Assembly (NCBI GenBank): GCA_032249575.1
Contig: JAVVHL010000003.1
Span: 1-28,343, forward strand
DNA from: Calditenuis sp032249575
GTDB lineage: Archaea > Thermoproteota > Nitrososphaeria_A > Caldarchaeales > Calditenuaceae
Direction: 5' to 3'
DNA: 28,343 bases
Positions 7,557 through 16,427 of the stretch are shown in pieces (position 1 is the stretch's first letter; each line of letters begins with the position of its first letter). The notes beneath the pieces are model-generated. The model was not told the origin of the DNA. It did not search any database and was given only the letters and a program-made list of their open reading frames with translations. The position numbers were made by a program, and so were the translations under genes.

Positions 7557-8039
7557 TCAGATTTCACCGCGGCTGTCGTGCAGGACCCAATCGGGCACCC
7601 TGAATTCACTCGCCCTGTAATCGGGCCTGTAGGGCTTGATGTCGAGGACCGGTGTGCCGTCGAAGAGGTCGAGCCCTTTGACCCTGATCCTGTTTCCCTC
7701 CCTTCCCAGGAGGCGGACGAGTGTCAGCGCGATGGGGTTGGGCCTTACAGGCGAGTCGGTGGCGAAGACCCCAAGCAGAGGCAGGTCCTCCTCCCTGAAG
7801 CCCTTCCGAAGCAGCCTCCTCGGCCTCACCTTCAGGAGGCCCTTCCAATCGGACTTGTGGAAGTAGGCGATCACGAAGAGGTGCGAGTACCCCTCGATCC
7901 CGTCCAAAGCTTCTGCGAACTCATCGAAGACCTCGATGTACCCCTCGAGCTGCCCCGACTTCTCCCTCACCTCCTCGTCCGAGGCGTCGACCCTGACCAC
8001 TCCTATTGCCCTCAATTTGAACTCCGAGGACTGCTCCAC
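7557..8039 (-). CDS. TrmO/TsaA-like tRNA t6A37 N6-methyltransferase
   Basis: The 160-residue protein belongs to the TsaA/TrmO family, which uses S-adenosylmethionine to methylate threonylcarbamoyladenosine at position 37 of tRNA. The diagnostic strip VFATDSPVRPNPIAL (91-105) is followed by GLDLFDGTPVLDIKPY (122-137), both typical of the family. Archaeal members often have Asp rather than Arg before SPxRPNPI, as seen here. It starts with GTG at 8039; an in-frame stop lies a few codons upstream. It converges on subunit E with about 20 bases between stops and diverges from the kinase gene. Whether this archaeal protein has the same tRNA target as E. coli TrmO is inferred. Confidence 0.88.
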   Translation of the reverse strand: MEQSSEFKLRAIGVVRVDASDEEVREKSGQLEGYIEVFDEFAEALDGIEGYSHLFVIAYFHKSDWKGLLKVRPRRLLRKGFREEDLPLLGVFATDSPVRPNPIALTLVRLLGREGNRIRVKGLDLFDGTPVLDIKPYRPDYRASEFRVPDWVLHDSRGEI

Positions 8040-8203
8040 AGCCAGATGCCGAAGAAGTCACCCATTAACCGATCATCGTCCGCTGAGGGCCGTTGAGCTT
8101 GAGGATACTATCTCCCTCTCGCATAGTGTACAGTTAAGCTGAAGTCGAGGGCCCGGCGGGGATCACGCTCAAGAGAGGGCAAGAAGGACTCATCACAGAG
8201 GTC

Positions 8204-9739
8204 GTGGTCCTCCTGGAGATCAGGTACCCGGTGCTGACGAGGAAGGGCCTGCGGGAAGAGGTGCTGAGGGTTTTGGACGTGAGCCAACGGAGGATCTCGT
8301 CGGAGACCGTTGAAGGCACCCGGGTGATCACGGTCGACCTCAGGACGTTGCGGGACGACGTGAGGCGATCTGAGAGCGGAGAGCTGCTGGCGTCGAAGCT
8401 CCTGACACCATTCACGTCCTCCGGCGACAGGGAGACGTTGAGGGCGCTGTTGCTCGAATACGGGCTGAGGGTCGTCGGCGAGGTGGTGGAGGACCTGCTC
8501 AGGGACTTCAGGGGCATGGCCCACCGTCTCCTCTTCGGACCCGAGTACCTCGTGGTCAGGAAGGTCGGAGCGCTCACTTCGATCTACCCGCCGCTCTGGA
8601 GGGTCTTCTGGTGGGCATCGAAAGAGCGCTGGAACGAGTCGGCCTTGAGGGATGTGGTCCTGAACCTGCAGCCCGCAGTGGATAGGGCGGTGGAGAGGGG
8701 GATCTTGAGCAGGGACGAGTCGACTGGGACCCTTCGCATACCTGCAGTGAAGACCGCATCGCACCACCTCTCGACCGGCCAACTGGTCAAGTCCCTGACT
8801 GGAAGGCTCCAAGCCTTCCTCAAAGCTGGCACCGTCGGCTTCTCGTTGCCGAGGATCGTCTTCGAGGAGCTCACGGAGGGAGGGTGGGAGGGAATGGGAG
8901 CGAAGGACCCCGAGTCGCTGCTGGAGGTCATGACGGATCTGGGGCCTGCACCGATCGACGACGACTCGGACGTCATCGACCTAATCTCGAGGAACATGCG
9001 AGTCGACCGTTCGAGGATCAAGGTCTTCAGGATAGGGAAGGTCTTCAACTCCACGTACTTGATCGAGGTCGACGTCAACGGAGTTCACAGGACCCTCTTC
9101 CTGAAGAGGTTCTTGGCGTGGAACAGCGTCAAGTGGGTGGCAGCCAAGCTCTGGGCCTTCCCCCTGAGGAACTTCCACATATCGCCCTCGATGAGGTTGA
9201 GCAACGAGCTCTTCTTCATGGACTACCTCAGGGAACGAGGCATCCCGACACCGAGGGTCGTCCACGTCAGCTGGAGGAGGAAGGTCCTCGTCAGGCAGGC
9301 GGTCAAGGGACGTTCCGTCATGGACCTCTGGACCTCTCAGGGCTTCAGCGATTCGGAAGCGGAGAGGGCAGTCACCGATTCCGGCCGCCTGATAGCCAGC
9401 GTCCACAGGGAGGGCGTGATCGTGGGAGACTGCAAGGCCGACAACGTGGTGGTCGACGAGGGCGGGAAGCTTTGGCTGGTCGATCTGGAACAGGCCTCGA
9501 CTTCCGGTGACAGGTCGTGGGACGTGGCGGAGTTCGTCCTCTTCGCCGGCCGCTACCTCGACCCTTCGAGGGCTGAGAGGTTCGCTGAGAGCTTCGCAAG
9601 AGGTTACCTCGAGTTGGGCGAAGAGCAGGTGGTGAGGAAGGCCCTGGACCCGAAGTACGTCCTCGTGATGATGCCTTGGACGCCTATCTGGACCCAGATG
9701 GCGGTGACGGACGGCATTAGGAGGGCGCTCAGGACGTAA
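8204..9739 (+). CDS. Atypical protein kinase (Bud32/APH-like fold) with an unidentified N-terminal half
   Basis: Residues about 266-511 show a kinase-like core: a phosphate-loop region VFRIGKVFNSTYLIEV, an ATP lysine candidate in FLKRF (K301), an alphaC-type Glu in SNELFFMDYL (E335), a catalytic loop VGDCKADNVVV with D409 and N414, and a metal Asp in LVDLEQA (D427). The HRD motif is replaced by V-G-D, as in Bud32, RIO and aminoglycoside phosphotransferase-like kinases. Residues 1-265 match no family I recognise and contain several helices. The substrate is unknown; a small molecule is as possible as a protein. The start is GTG at 8204 behind AGAGG. The frame is open back to 8138 without a usual start codon, so the N-terminus is uncertain. 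Confidence 0.7.
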   Translation: MVLLEIRYPVLTRKGLREEVLRVLDVSQRRISSETVEGTRVITVDLRTLRDDVRRSESGELLASKLLTPFTSSGDRETLRALLLEYGLRVVGEVVEDLLRDFRGMAHRLLFGPEYLVVRKVGALTSIYPPLWRVFWWASKERWNESALRDVVLNLQPAVDRAVERGILSRDESTGTLRIPAVKTASHHLSTGQLVKSLTGRLQAFLKAGTVGFSLPRIVFEELTEGGWEGMGAKDPESLLEVMTDLGPAPIDDDSDVIDLISRNMRVDRSRIKVFRIGKVFNSTYLIEVDVNGVHRTLFLKRFLAWNSVKWVAAKLWAFPLRNFHISPSMRLSNELFFMDYLRERGIPTPRVVHVSWRRKVLVRQAVKGRSVMDLWTSQGFSDSEAERAVTDSGRLIASVHREGVIVGDCKADNVVVDEGGKLWLVDLEQASTSGDRSWDVAEFVLFAGRYLDPSRAERFAESFARGYLELGEEQVVRKALDPKYVLVMMPWTPIWTQMAVTDGIRRALRT

Positions 9740-9751
9740 TGCGTCATCTCA

Positions 9752-10861
9752 TCACCGCAGAAGCTTGACCTGCTCCGAGCCGACGCCCTCGTAAGAGCCT
9801 AGTAAGAGCTGAAGGAACTCCCCACGGGGCCCCCTGACCTCCTCCAGCTTCGCCCTCACCTCCAACCGGTCGCCGGGTTCCAGTAGCCCAGCCAGCACCA
9901 TGTGATAGGAGACGAGCCTCTCGATCCCGAAGACGCTCTCTTCGACTCCGTAGATTAAAGGTGTGAAGAGCGACTCCGTCGCGTCGGCAATTTCTAGCTT
10001 GACCTCCACAATACCTCTACCTGCGTACTGGAACTCGCCGTACCCGTGCAAAGGCCGCTCCCTTATCCCGAAGATCGAGTATGGCGTCCCTGCGAAGAGT
10101 CCTTTGTGGACGACCCTCGCCGCCAGCCTCCTCGCGTCCTCGACGGGCATCCTGTAGAGCGACCTTAGGGCCTCGACTATGCTCTCGCCCGCACCGGGAA
10201 CGACAGGACTTCCTGCCTCTCGTAGCGCCCTGATGGCCTTCCAGAGGTTCCGCTGCCCGAAGACTACGACGTCCACGTCAGATTTCTCGTGGTGGATCCC
10301 CAGCAACAGCGATCCTGTGATCCCTAGGTCCTCCAGCCTAAGTCCGGTTTGCCCGACGAGCCACCTGACCATCTCGAGGGCCTTCAGCTCCAGGGGCGTG
10401 GCGTGACCGCTCTCCTCACGTTCGACCAACCTCCTCAGACCCTCTGAAGTCCTCCAGTAGCCTGCAATTGCATCGACAGGTGGAGCGATCACCTCGTTCC
10501 CCACCGTCGGATCGTAGTAGACGTACTCGGGCCTGCTGGTCCTGAGGTCCTCCATTATCGAGAGCATCTCTCTGACCGTGTAGGTCGTGAAGGCCCTCCT
10601 GTAGGTCCTCCCGCTCGCGTCCCTCCAAGGCCCTGCTCCCGGGACGTACTTCAGGTAGCTCCAGATCCTTTTGGGCGGATGGACGTCGCCGAGTACTGTG
10701 AAGATCCAGCCCTCCACCGTCACGAAAACGTCCCTGTCTCGGGGCACGAACCTCTCGTCTCTCACGGGCCCTTCCTCCGTCGCCCATGCCCTGTGCTTTC
10801 TGATAACGCTCACCGCCCTCGTCCCTAGGCTCTGTCGTCTTGCCCAATTGGTTTCCGCCAT
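9752..10861 (-). CDS. Predicted MNT-type nucleotidyltransferase
   Basis: The C-terminal half contains the Pol-beta/MNT nucleotidyltransferase signature ITGSLLLG...SDVDVVVFG. It has the Gly-Ser of the phosphate-binding turn (183-184) and two metal aspartates (D195, D197). The first ~150 residues (WIFTVLGDVHPPKRIWSYLK region) and the beta-rich C-terminus are shared, as far as I remember, with a broad set of archaeal predicted nucleotidyltransferases (COG2413-like) of unknown substrate. The 369-residue length is far more than a toxin-type MNT protein, and no HEPN partner is adjacent, so a toxin-antitoxin role is unlikely. The ATG at 10861 is divergent from asparagine synthetase. It ends 12 bases from the convergent kinase stop. 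Confidence 0.75.
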   Translation of the reverse strand: MAETNWARRQSLGTRAVSVIRKHRAWATEEGPVRDERFVPRDRDVFVTVEGWIFTVLGDVHPPKRIWSYLKYVPGAGPWRDASGRTYRRAFTTYTVREMLSIMEDLRTSRPEYVYYDPTVGNEVIAPPVDAIAGYWRTSEGLRRLVEREESGHATPLELKALEMVRWLVGQTGLRLEDLGITGSLLLGIHHEKSDVDVVVFGQRNLWKAIRALREAGSPVVPGAGESIVEALRSLYRMPVEDARRLAARVVHKGLFAGTPYSIFGIRERPLHGYGEFQYAGRGIVEVKLEIADATESLFTPLIYGVEESVFGIERLVSYHMVLAGLLEPGDRLEVRAKLEEVRGPRGEFLQLLLGSYEGVGSEQVKLLR

Positions 10862-10955
10862 CTATCAGACGATTTCTCCGACAATTTGCCAATCGCTTTC
10901 GCCATCCTTTCGTTAAGAAGCCACGAAAAACCGCATCCAACCCCAAAAATGACAG

Positions 10956-10964
10956 ATATAAATA
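10956..10964 (+). promoter_or_regulatory. TATA box of the asparagine synthetase gene
   Basis: ATATAAATA is a near-ideal archaeal TATA element centred about 27 bases before the ATG at 10987, so the mRNA should start within a few bases of the start codon. GAAGGGGG just before the ATG could be a ribosome binding site if transcription starts slightly earlier. A purine-rich stretch just upstream (CAAAAATGACAG) may include the TFB-recognition element. Confidence 0.65.
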
Positions 10965-10986
10965 GCGGCGACTGAAGGGGGTAGGC

Positions 10987-11955
10987 ATGGTCCTTGAGGT
11001 GGGCAAAAGGGTAGACGACGCGACGATCTCGGAACTCCTCAAGGTCGAATCGATCGGCAAGAGGCTGTTCTACTTCAAAGTCGGGACGGTGGTCCTGAAG
11101 GCCATGGTCGACGAGCTGATCGAGATGGGTTTCGAGTGGTTCCTTCCCGTTATGCTCTCCAGGTCGACAGATCCCCTGTGGCCCGATCCTGGCGCGAGCA
11201 TCGAGAAGCGGATAGAGCTCGAGATTTACGGGGAGAAGGTCAGGACGATGCAGTCGATGATATTGCACAAGCGCGTTCTCGTATCTCTCGGACCAGAGAA
11301 GTTCTTCATCCTCTCCCCCAACATAAGAATTGAGAAGAGGGAGAGGGCATACACGGGATGGCACCTCTACGAGTTCACACAGCTCGAGGTCGAGATGGCA
11401 TATGCGAAGATGCAGGACGTCTTCAGGGTCTACGAGCGGATCATGAGCGCAGCGGTCAAGGCGGTGAAGGAGGAGATGGGGGAGCAGCTGGAGGCTATGG
11501 GGAGGAGGTTGAAGGAACTGAGGCCACCGTTCAAGGTCGTCAGCAGGAAGGAGCTGCTCAGGAAGTACGGGGATGAATGGGAGAGGAGGTTCCCCTACGA
11601 GATAGAGGAACCGGTTTGGGTGACCGACATACCGAGGGAGTTCTACGACTTCGAGGACTTCGAGACCGGCGAGTGGAGGAACTACGACCTCTTCCTGCCC
11701 GAGGGCTACGGCGAGGTGATCTCAGGTGCCGAGCGGGAGTACGAGTACGAGAAGATGTTGGCCAAGATCAAGCGCGACGGACTACGGGTCGAGGACTACG
11801 AGGTCCTCCTGAGGCTTGCGAAGGAGGGGAAGCTGAAGCCCTCGGCCGGTGCAGGACTCGGGATCGAGAGGTTCATCGCCTACATCGTCGGCGCCAAGCA
11901 CGTAGCGGAGGTCCAACCGTTCCCGAGGATACCAGGTCACGTCGGCGAGCTCTGA
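10987..11955 (+). CDS. Archaeal asparagine synthetase A (class II aaRS-like)
   Basis: This 322-residue protein is a class II aminoacyl-tRNA-synthetase-like catalytic domain without a tRNA-binding domain. Motif 2 appears as FFILSPNIRIEKRER (106-120) and motif 3 as GAGLGIERFIAY (288-299). It matches the archaeal asparagine synthetase related to AspRS/AsnRS, which makes asparagine from aspartate, ammonia and ATP through an aspartyl-adenylate. The family assignment is from recall of the Pyrococcus enzyme, and no activity can be read directly. The ATG at 10987 fits the TATA box at 10956-10964. The 3' end overlaps the convergent MeaB-type gene by 19 bases. Confidence 0.85.
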   Translation: MVLEVGKRVDDATISELLKVESIGKRLFYFKVGTVVLKAMVDELIEMGFEWFLPVMLSRSTDPLWPDPGASIEKRIELEIYGEKVRTMQSMILHKRVLVSLGPEKFFILSPNIRIEKRERAYTGWHLYEFTQLEVEMAYAKMQDVFRVYERIMSAAVKAVKEEMGEQLEAMGRRLKELRPPFKVVSRKELLRKYGDEWERRFPYEIEEPVWVTDIPREFYDFEDFETGEWRNYDLFLPEGYGEVISGAEREYEYEKMLAKIKRDGLRVEDYEVLLRLAKEGKLKPSAGAGLGIERFIAYIVGAKHVAEVQPFPRIPGHVGEL

Positions 11956-12959
11956 TTTTTCTTGCCCCGCAGCTCGAGCCTGCGGAGCGCTGATTTCAGG
12001 ACCTCCTCAGCCAGCCTCGCCCCGAGCTCCCTAGGGTCGGCACCGGAAGCGAGCGCCCTCCTGGCTTCGTCGAGGTAACCGTCCTCGGTGAGCGCTGACT
12101 CCATCAACCTCCTAACCCTCTCCATCATCACCTCCCTCATCTCCCACTCGTAAATCCTCAGCCGCCTCGCCTCGAGCTCTCCGGAGGACCGCATTGCATC
12201 CAACTCGGCCCAGATCAGGTCTACCAAGGCTGAAACGTTCTCGCCGGTTGCGGCGCTCACCGTCAGGACCTTCACCCTCCTGTTCCTTCCCGAGAGGAGG
12301 GATTCGAGGACCGAGGCCATCAGCCTCGCGTTTGGCAGGTCCGACTTGCTCACAACGTAAAGGTCTCCGATCTCGAGGAGCCCCGCTTTTACGGCCTGTA
12401 TGCTGTCGCCGTAATCCGGTGGCACGACGACCACAACGATGTCAGCGACTCCCATGATCTCGACGTCCGATTGCCCTGCTCCCACGGTCTCCACCATCAC
12501 GGCCTCGAACCCGGCCGCGTCGAGGACCCTGCACATCGCTCTGAGGTTCCTCGCGATCGCACCGCTGGCTCCGCGGCTAGCGAGGCTCCTGAAATAGATC
12601 CCCGACTGGTCGACCTTACCGACGAGCCTGACCCTGTCGCCGAGGACCGCGCCTCCTGATATCGGGCTGCTCGGATCGACCGCGAGGACAGCGACAGGCT
12701 TCCCCCTTCCCTTGAGGACGTTGACTAGCGAGGCGATCAGCGTGCTCTTACCTGCGCCTGGCGGCCCCGCGAACCCGATGACCGGTATGCCCCTAACCCT
12801 ACCCCTTAGCTTAGAGAGGAGGAGGTCGCCAAGCCTTTCGCCGGACTCGATCAGCGTTATCGCCTTCGCTACGTGTAGCCTGCTCCCTGAAAGGACGCCC
12901 TCAACGAGCTCGGAGAGCTGTTCCTCGAAGTTCTGCTGTTCAGGCGGCTCCACCCTCAC
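11937..12959 (-). CDS. meaB: MeaB/ArgK-family G3E GTPase
   Basis: The 340-residue protein has a Walker A motif GPPGAGKST (65-73), the family strip LAVDPSSPISGGAVLGDR, the switch region VETVGAGQSDVEI, and the base-recognition motif SKSDLP. MeaB GTPases load and protect the adenosylcobalamin cofactor of methylmalonyl-CoA mutase. The mutase is not in this window, so the partner is inferred. In archaea the mutase can serve propionate metabolism or the 3-hydroxypropionate/4-hydroxybutyrate carbon cycle. GTG at 12959 lies inside the end of the DNA ligase gene (20-base overlap), making it the third gene of an overlapping operon with PEP carboxylase and ligase. The 3' end overlaps asparagine synthetase. 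Confidence 0.9.
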   Translation of the reverse strand: MRVEPPEQQNFEEQLSELVEGVLSGSRLHVAKAITLIESGERLGDLLLSKLRGRVRGIPVIGFAGPPGAGKSTLIASLVNVLKGRGKPVAVLAVDPSSPISGGAVLGDRVRLVGKVDQSGIYFRSLASRGASGAIARNLRAMCRVLDAAGFEAVMVETVGAGQSDVEIMGVADIVVVVVPPDYGDSIQAVKAGLLEIGDLYVVSKSDLPNARLMASVLESLLSGRNRRVKVLTVSAATGENVSALVDLIWAELDAMRSSGELEARRLRIYEWEMREVMMERVRRLMESALTEDGYLDEARRALASGADPRELGARLAEEVLKSALRRLELRGKKNQSSPT

Positions 12960-14727
12960 CTTCCTCCAGCGCGATCACCTTCAGCTGTGACTTGTACATT
13001 TCCACTATCTCGTCGACCGTTGTGGCGTCCTCAGGCCTCTTGTCTGTCCTGTACCTGCCCGTGAACCTCGGGAACCTGATCGCCAGCCCCGAGTTCTTCT
13101 CGATCACGCCGAACGCACACGTGTGTATGGGGCTGAGGGTGATCTCGTCGCCGACGATCTCCAGAACTATCTCGGGCTCGACCCAGACGTCGGGCTCCAT
13201 GATGGAGTCGACCCTGGCCGGCTTCCTCGGCACCGCCCTCTCCTTCACCATCTCCGTCAGCTTCTCGAGGTCCTCCTCCTTGAACCCGGTCCCCACCTTG
13301 CAGACGCTCTTGAAGGTGTCCGTCTCCTTGTCGTAGGCGGCCATCAGGAAGGTCCCGAACCACCCGCTCCTCTTCCCCTTTCCGTGGAAGGCGCCTATGA
13401 TAACCAGGTCGAGGGTGTCGACGAGCTTGGAGACGTAGGAGCGCTTGTACTTGATCCAGAGCCAACCCCTTGCACCGGCCCTGTAAACCGATTTCGGAGA
13501 GACGTCCTTGACGATCACCCCCTCGCATCCCTCCTCCACGGCCCTCCGCATGAAGAGGTCGAGTTCCTCTGGGTCTTCGACCAACTTGGCGACCGTGAGC
13601 CCGATGTTCTCGTCCGGCACCACTATCTCCTCCAGGACCTTCCTCCGCTCGAGGAGGGGCCTGTCGGTGAGGTCCTCGCCGTCGACGTAGATGGCGTCGA
13701 AGAAGAACAGCCCGACCGGGTACATCTCCATCACCTTCTCGATGTCGTACTTCCTCCTCCTGTGCATCAACTCCTGGAAAGGCAGCATGCTCCCGGTATC
13801 GGGATCGACAGCCACCGCCTCGCACTCCACTATCGCCTCCCGTGCCTTCAGGTTCGTCCTGCAGCGCTGGACCACGTCGGGGAACTGATGCGTTATGTTC
13901 TCTTGGCGCCTGGAGAAGATGACGATCTCTTCGCCGATCTTGTGGATCTGCATTCGCTCCCCGTCGTACTTGTACTCGGCGAGGCCGCGCCCTCCGAGCT
14001 TCTGGAGGATTTCCGCCGCACTCGTCAGCCTCTCCGCCAGCATCGGCCTGATGGGGACGCCGACTTTGATCCTGACGGACCTGACGGCCTCTATGCCTCC
14101 CTCCTTGACGAGCCTCATCACGAGGCCTATGTTCGAGGTGATGTTGTAAGCCCGCTCTATCTCTTCCTTGTAGAGGTCCGGGTTGCCGAGATAGGCGGCA
14201 GCGGCGTCGATGAAGGACATGTCTGCCACGCCGAGCCTCATCTTTCCGGTGATCAGCCTGACGATGTACCGGGCCTCCTTCGGCTCCGCCTTGCCCAGCA
14301 GCCCAGTCAGCAGCCTCACCTTGTCCTCCATCGCCCCCTCGCCCGTCTGCCTCGCTATCCGCTCGAGGGTCGAGTAGACCTGCTCAACCGTCAGAGGTTC
14401 CTGGAACAGCAACATCTGGCTCTTCTTCCTCGAGAGCAGCTGCTCAGCCACCAGCCCCAGGTCACCGAGCTTGGCCATCAGCTTCTCGATCTCGGACTCG
14501 CTGGCACCGGTGACCATCCTGATCGACCTCATCGCGAGCCTCTCAGCCATGCCCAGCTCGATGCCGACGTAAGGCGGGTAGAGGCGACCCAGCGAGAGGA
14601 ACGTGATCTTCTCGGCCTCTTCGGGGCTGACCTCCCTCAGAAGTCTTACAAGGATGTCCCTCATCTCGAGCCGCTTCGTGGTCTTCTCAAGCATCTCGTA
14701 GTATTCGCAGAGCCGCCTGAACTCCAT
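12940..14727 (-). CDS. lig: ATP-dependent DNA ligase
   Basis: This is the replicative/repair ligase of archaea, which seals nicks through an enzyme-AMP intermediate. It shows the N-terminal DNA-binding domain (from MEFRRLCEYYEMLEKTTKRL), the adenylation motif EYKYDGERMQIH with the catalytic Lys, then motifs such as VECEAVA, LFFFDAIYV, EGVIVKD and WLWIKYKR, and an OB-fold C-terminus ending FPRFTGRYRTDKRPE. I chose the ATG at 14727 (595 residues). It matches the family N-terminus and follows GGAGGGGGTG. An in-frame ATG at 14814 overlaps the PEP carboxylase stop and would add 29 residues of low-complexity sequence, so it remains an alternative. It overlaps the MeaB gene by 20 bases. Confidence 0.95.
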   Translation of the reverse strand: MEFRRLCEYYEMLEKTTKRLEMRDILVRLLREVSPEEAEKITFLSLGRLYPPYVGIELGMAERLAMRSIRMVTGASESEIEKLMAKLGDLGLVAEQLLSRKKSQMLLFQEPLTVEQVYSTLERIARQTGEGAMEDKVRLLTGLLGKAEPKEARYIVRLITGKMRLGVADMSFIDAAAAYLGNPDLYKEEIERAYNITSNIGLVMRLVKEGGIEAVRSVRIKVGVPIRPMLAERLTSAAEILQKLGGRGLAEYKYDGERMQIHKIGEEIVIFSRRQENITHQFPDVVQRCRTNLKAREAIVECEAVAVDPDTGSMLPFQELMHRRRKYDIEKVMEMYPVGLFFFDAIYVDGEDLTDRPLLERRKVLEEIVVPDENIGLTVAKLVEDPEELDLFMRRAVEEGCEGVIVKDVSPKSVYRAGARGWLWIKYKRSYVSKLVDTLDLVIIGAFHGKGKRSGWFGTFLMAAYDKETDTFKSVCKVGTGFKEEDLEKLTEMVKERAVPRKPARVDSIMEPDVWVEPEIVLEIVGDEITLSPIHTCAFGVIEKNSGLAIRFPRFTGRYRTDKRPEDATTVDEIVEMYKSQLKVIALEEGEGGAA

Positions 14728-14810
14728 CCTATCCGTAGCACCCCCTCCGGGAATCTTGAAGGTTGCGTTGGGGTTTCGCTGGCGTCCTACCTCGGTTCCG
14801 GTCGGCGTAT

Positions 14811-16373
14811 TCATCCGAGAGAGCGCCTCAGGACCGCGGCCCTCGTTATCTCCTCAGTCGGGTCCTCACCTGATAGCAGCGAGATCACAGCGTTCTCGAC
14901 CGAGTTGAGGTAACGCCTGTCTGAGAGGCTTCGGGGACCGACCTTCACGCCCAACACCTCCTCAGCTGTCGCTAGGTCCTCGAGGTAGGAAGGTATGAAG
15001 GACTCGACGAACTCTGGACCCAGGACCCTCTTGGCGTCCTCCTTCTGCTCGAGGATCAGGTTGATCGCCTCCATAGAGACCCTCCTCCCCGCACACCCGA
15101 GGTCGTCGTCGAGGTGCGAGTAGGCAGTCCTGAGGAGGTCGAACTCCTCCTCCCTCAGCTCCCTGACGGCCCTGAGGCCCATGAACTCGGGCGGTGTGCC
15201 GAGCGAGTAGAGGGCGGCTGTGAACGGGATGGCCCTCGGCAACCTCTTCCCTGCGACCCTCCTGCTGTAGCCGAAGAGGCCGACGTGCTGCCTCCTCATC
15301 CTGCGGGGAGGTACGAATGAGGCGACGAAGTTGATCGCGTCAGCCGCAGCCTCCACCATCACCTGGTATTTTGGCACCAGCTTTGAGGTCATAGCCGCAA
15401 AAAGCTCGGCATCGACGTGGACAGGTTTCCCTCCCGGGAGCTTCGAGTTAAGCTCGGCGACTCCTGCCCTCGCCCTGTGGAAGTCCCAGTCGTACCTGAA
15501 GGCCGACTGGACCGTGACGGTGTAGGCCCCTCTGTACTCCTCGACGAAGCGGTCGACCCTTTCAGGCGTGTTGTGCCCCCTGAAAGGGAGCGAACCTGTG
15601 CCGACGATCGGGTAGACGGGGACGCCCGTGCTCTCGGCCACCGACCAACAGACGTCCAGGCCGAGCTTGGCCATCAGCACCGAAGTTAGCAGCCCGTAGT
15701 TCATCGCTGGGTCCGATCTGGCGAGGAAGACCCTTAGATACTTGGGACCCACGACCTCGATGTACTTGACCAGGATCTCTTCCAGCCTCAGGAAGGAATC
15801 GATGTCCTCAACGAGCGGTATCACCTCAACCTCCTCGGGCTCTAGCTCGCCGACCCAATCGATCAGCCTTGTCCCTCGGTAGTCTATTGGCGCCTTCAGC
15901 GGCTCCACGACGCCCTTCCTGTAACTCTCCCTCACCCTGACCAGCTCGACGTGGCTCGTCGTGAAGGGCAGGATCACCTCGAAGACGGCGGGGCCTGCGG
16001 AGGGGCCGTAGAAGACTCGGGCGACGTCGTTGTGCCTCGGGATCGATTGGAGCGTCTCGAGGAAGAGCTTCCTCTCAGGCTCTATCGAAGGGTTTGGAAG
16101 CCTGAAGGTGAGGAAGACGTCCCTTCCGAGCACCTTCTCCCTGAAGAAGTCGGGGTAGCTGGTGAGGAGCTTCCTGACGACGTACGGGTCGATGTCCTTC
16201 CCCTCTGCGTCCCACATGACCTCCTCCGTCCCGTACCGCGCATAGGCCCAGTAGACCTCGACGACCTCGTCCTCCCCTGCGATCAGCGGGTCTCCTGACC
16301 ATGGCGGTGCGCTGGCGTGGTCTGGGTGCTGGCTCGCCATCGTCCTCGGTATCTTCCTCCCGTCCTCGCCCAA
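14811..16373 (-). CDS. ppcA: Phosphoenolpyruvate carboxylase, archaeal type
   Basis: The 520-residue length and sequence fit the short archaeal PEP carboxylase (PpcA), not the ~900-residue bacterial form. It carboxylates phosphoenolpyruvate to oxaloacetate and feeds the citric acid cycle and aspartate synthesis. The family N-terminus KIPRTMASQHPDHA is present, as are FYGPSAGPAVFEVILPFTTS and the active-site strips FLARSDPAMNYG and GTGSLPFRGHNTPE. The start is TTG at 16373, preceded by AGAGGG. The leading residues MGEDGR precede the conserved KIPRTM. A TATA-like element at 16399-16408 lies about 30 bases upstream. It heads an operon with DNA ligase and MeaB. The asparagine synthetase converging on the operon uses the aspartate derived from oxaloacetate. 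Confidence 0.94.
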   Translation of the reverse strand: MGEDGRKIPRTMASQHPDHASAPPWSGDPLIAGEDEVVEVYWAYARYGTEEVMWDAEGKDIDPYVVRKLLTSYPDFFREKVLGRDVFLTFRLPNPSIEPERKLFLETLQSIPRHNDVARVFYGPSAGPAVFEVILPFTTSHVELVRVRESYRKGVVEPLKAPIDYRGTRLIDWVGELEPEEVEVIPLVEDIDSFLRLEEILVKYIEVVGPKYLRVFLARSDPAMNYGLLTSVLMAKLGLDVCWSVAESTGVPVYPIVGTGSLPFRGHNTPERVDRFVEEYRGAYTVTVQSAFRYDWDFHRARAGVAELNSKLPGGKPVHVDAELFAAMTSKLVPKYQVMVEAAADAINFVASFVPPRRMRRQHVGLFGYSRRVAGKRLPRAIPFTAALYSLGTPPEFMGLRAVRELREEEFDLLRTAYSHLDDDLGCAGRRVSMEAINLILEQKEDAKRVLGPEFVESFIPSYLEDLATAEEVLGVKVGPRSLSDRRYLNSVENAVISLLSGEDPTEEITRAAVLRRSLG

Positions 16374-16398
16374 CCCTCTGCGGGTCTACAAGGTGCGT

Positions 16399-16408
16399 TC
16401 TTTAACCT
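16399..16408. promoter_or_regulatory. Possible shared TATA element for divergent ppcA and Nudix genes
   Basis: TTCTTTAACC reads as a weak TATA box on the plus strand about 24 bases before the Nudix GTG (16428). On the minus strand it reads as GGTTAAAGAA about 30 bases before the ppcA TTG (16373). The two start codons are only 54 bases apart, so the promoters must overlap. The element is imperfect, and I infer its use from spacing alone. Confidence 0.35.
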
Positions 16409-16427
16409 GAAATCGAACAGGAGGTCC

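Noticed and set aside
9752..10861. MNT/HEPN-type toxin-antitoxin system
   Set aside because: The nucleotidyltransferase is 369 residues with large extra domains, and no HEPN protein is adjacent.
14728..14814. N-terminal extension of DNA ligase from the ATG at 14814
   Set aside because: The 29 extra residues are low-complexity and unlike the family. The internal ATG at 14727 fits the family start and has a GGAGGGGGTG site. The upstream start is still possible because it overlaps the ppcA stop.
13123..14913. A 596-codon plus-strand open frame opposite the DNA ligase
   Set aside because: It is antisense to a clear ligase gene and has the Asp/Leu/Pro/His-rich composition typical of shadow frames in G+C-rich DNA.
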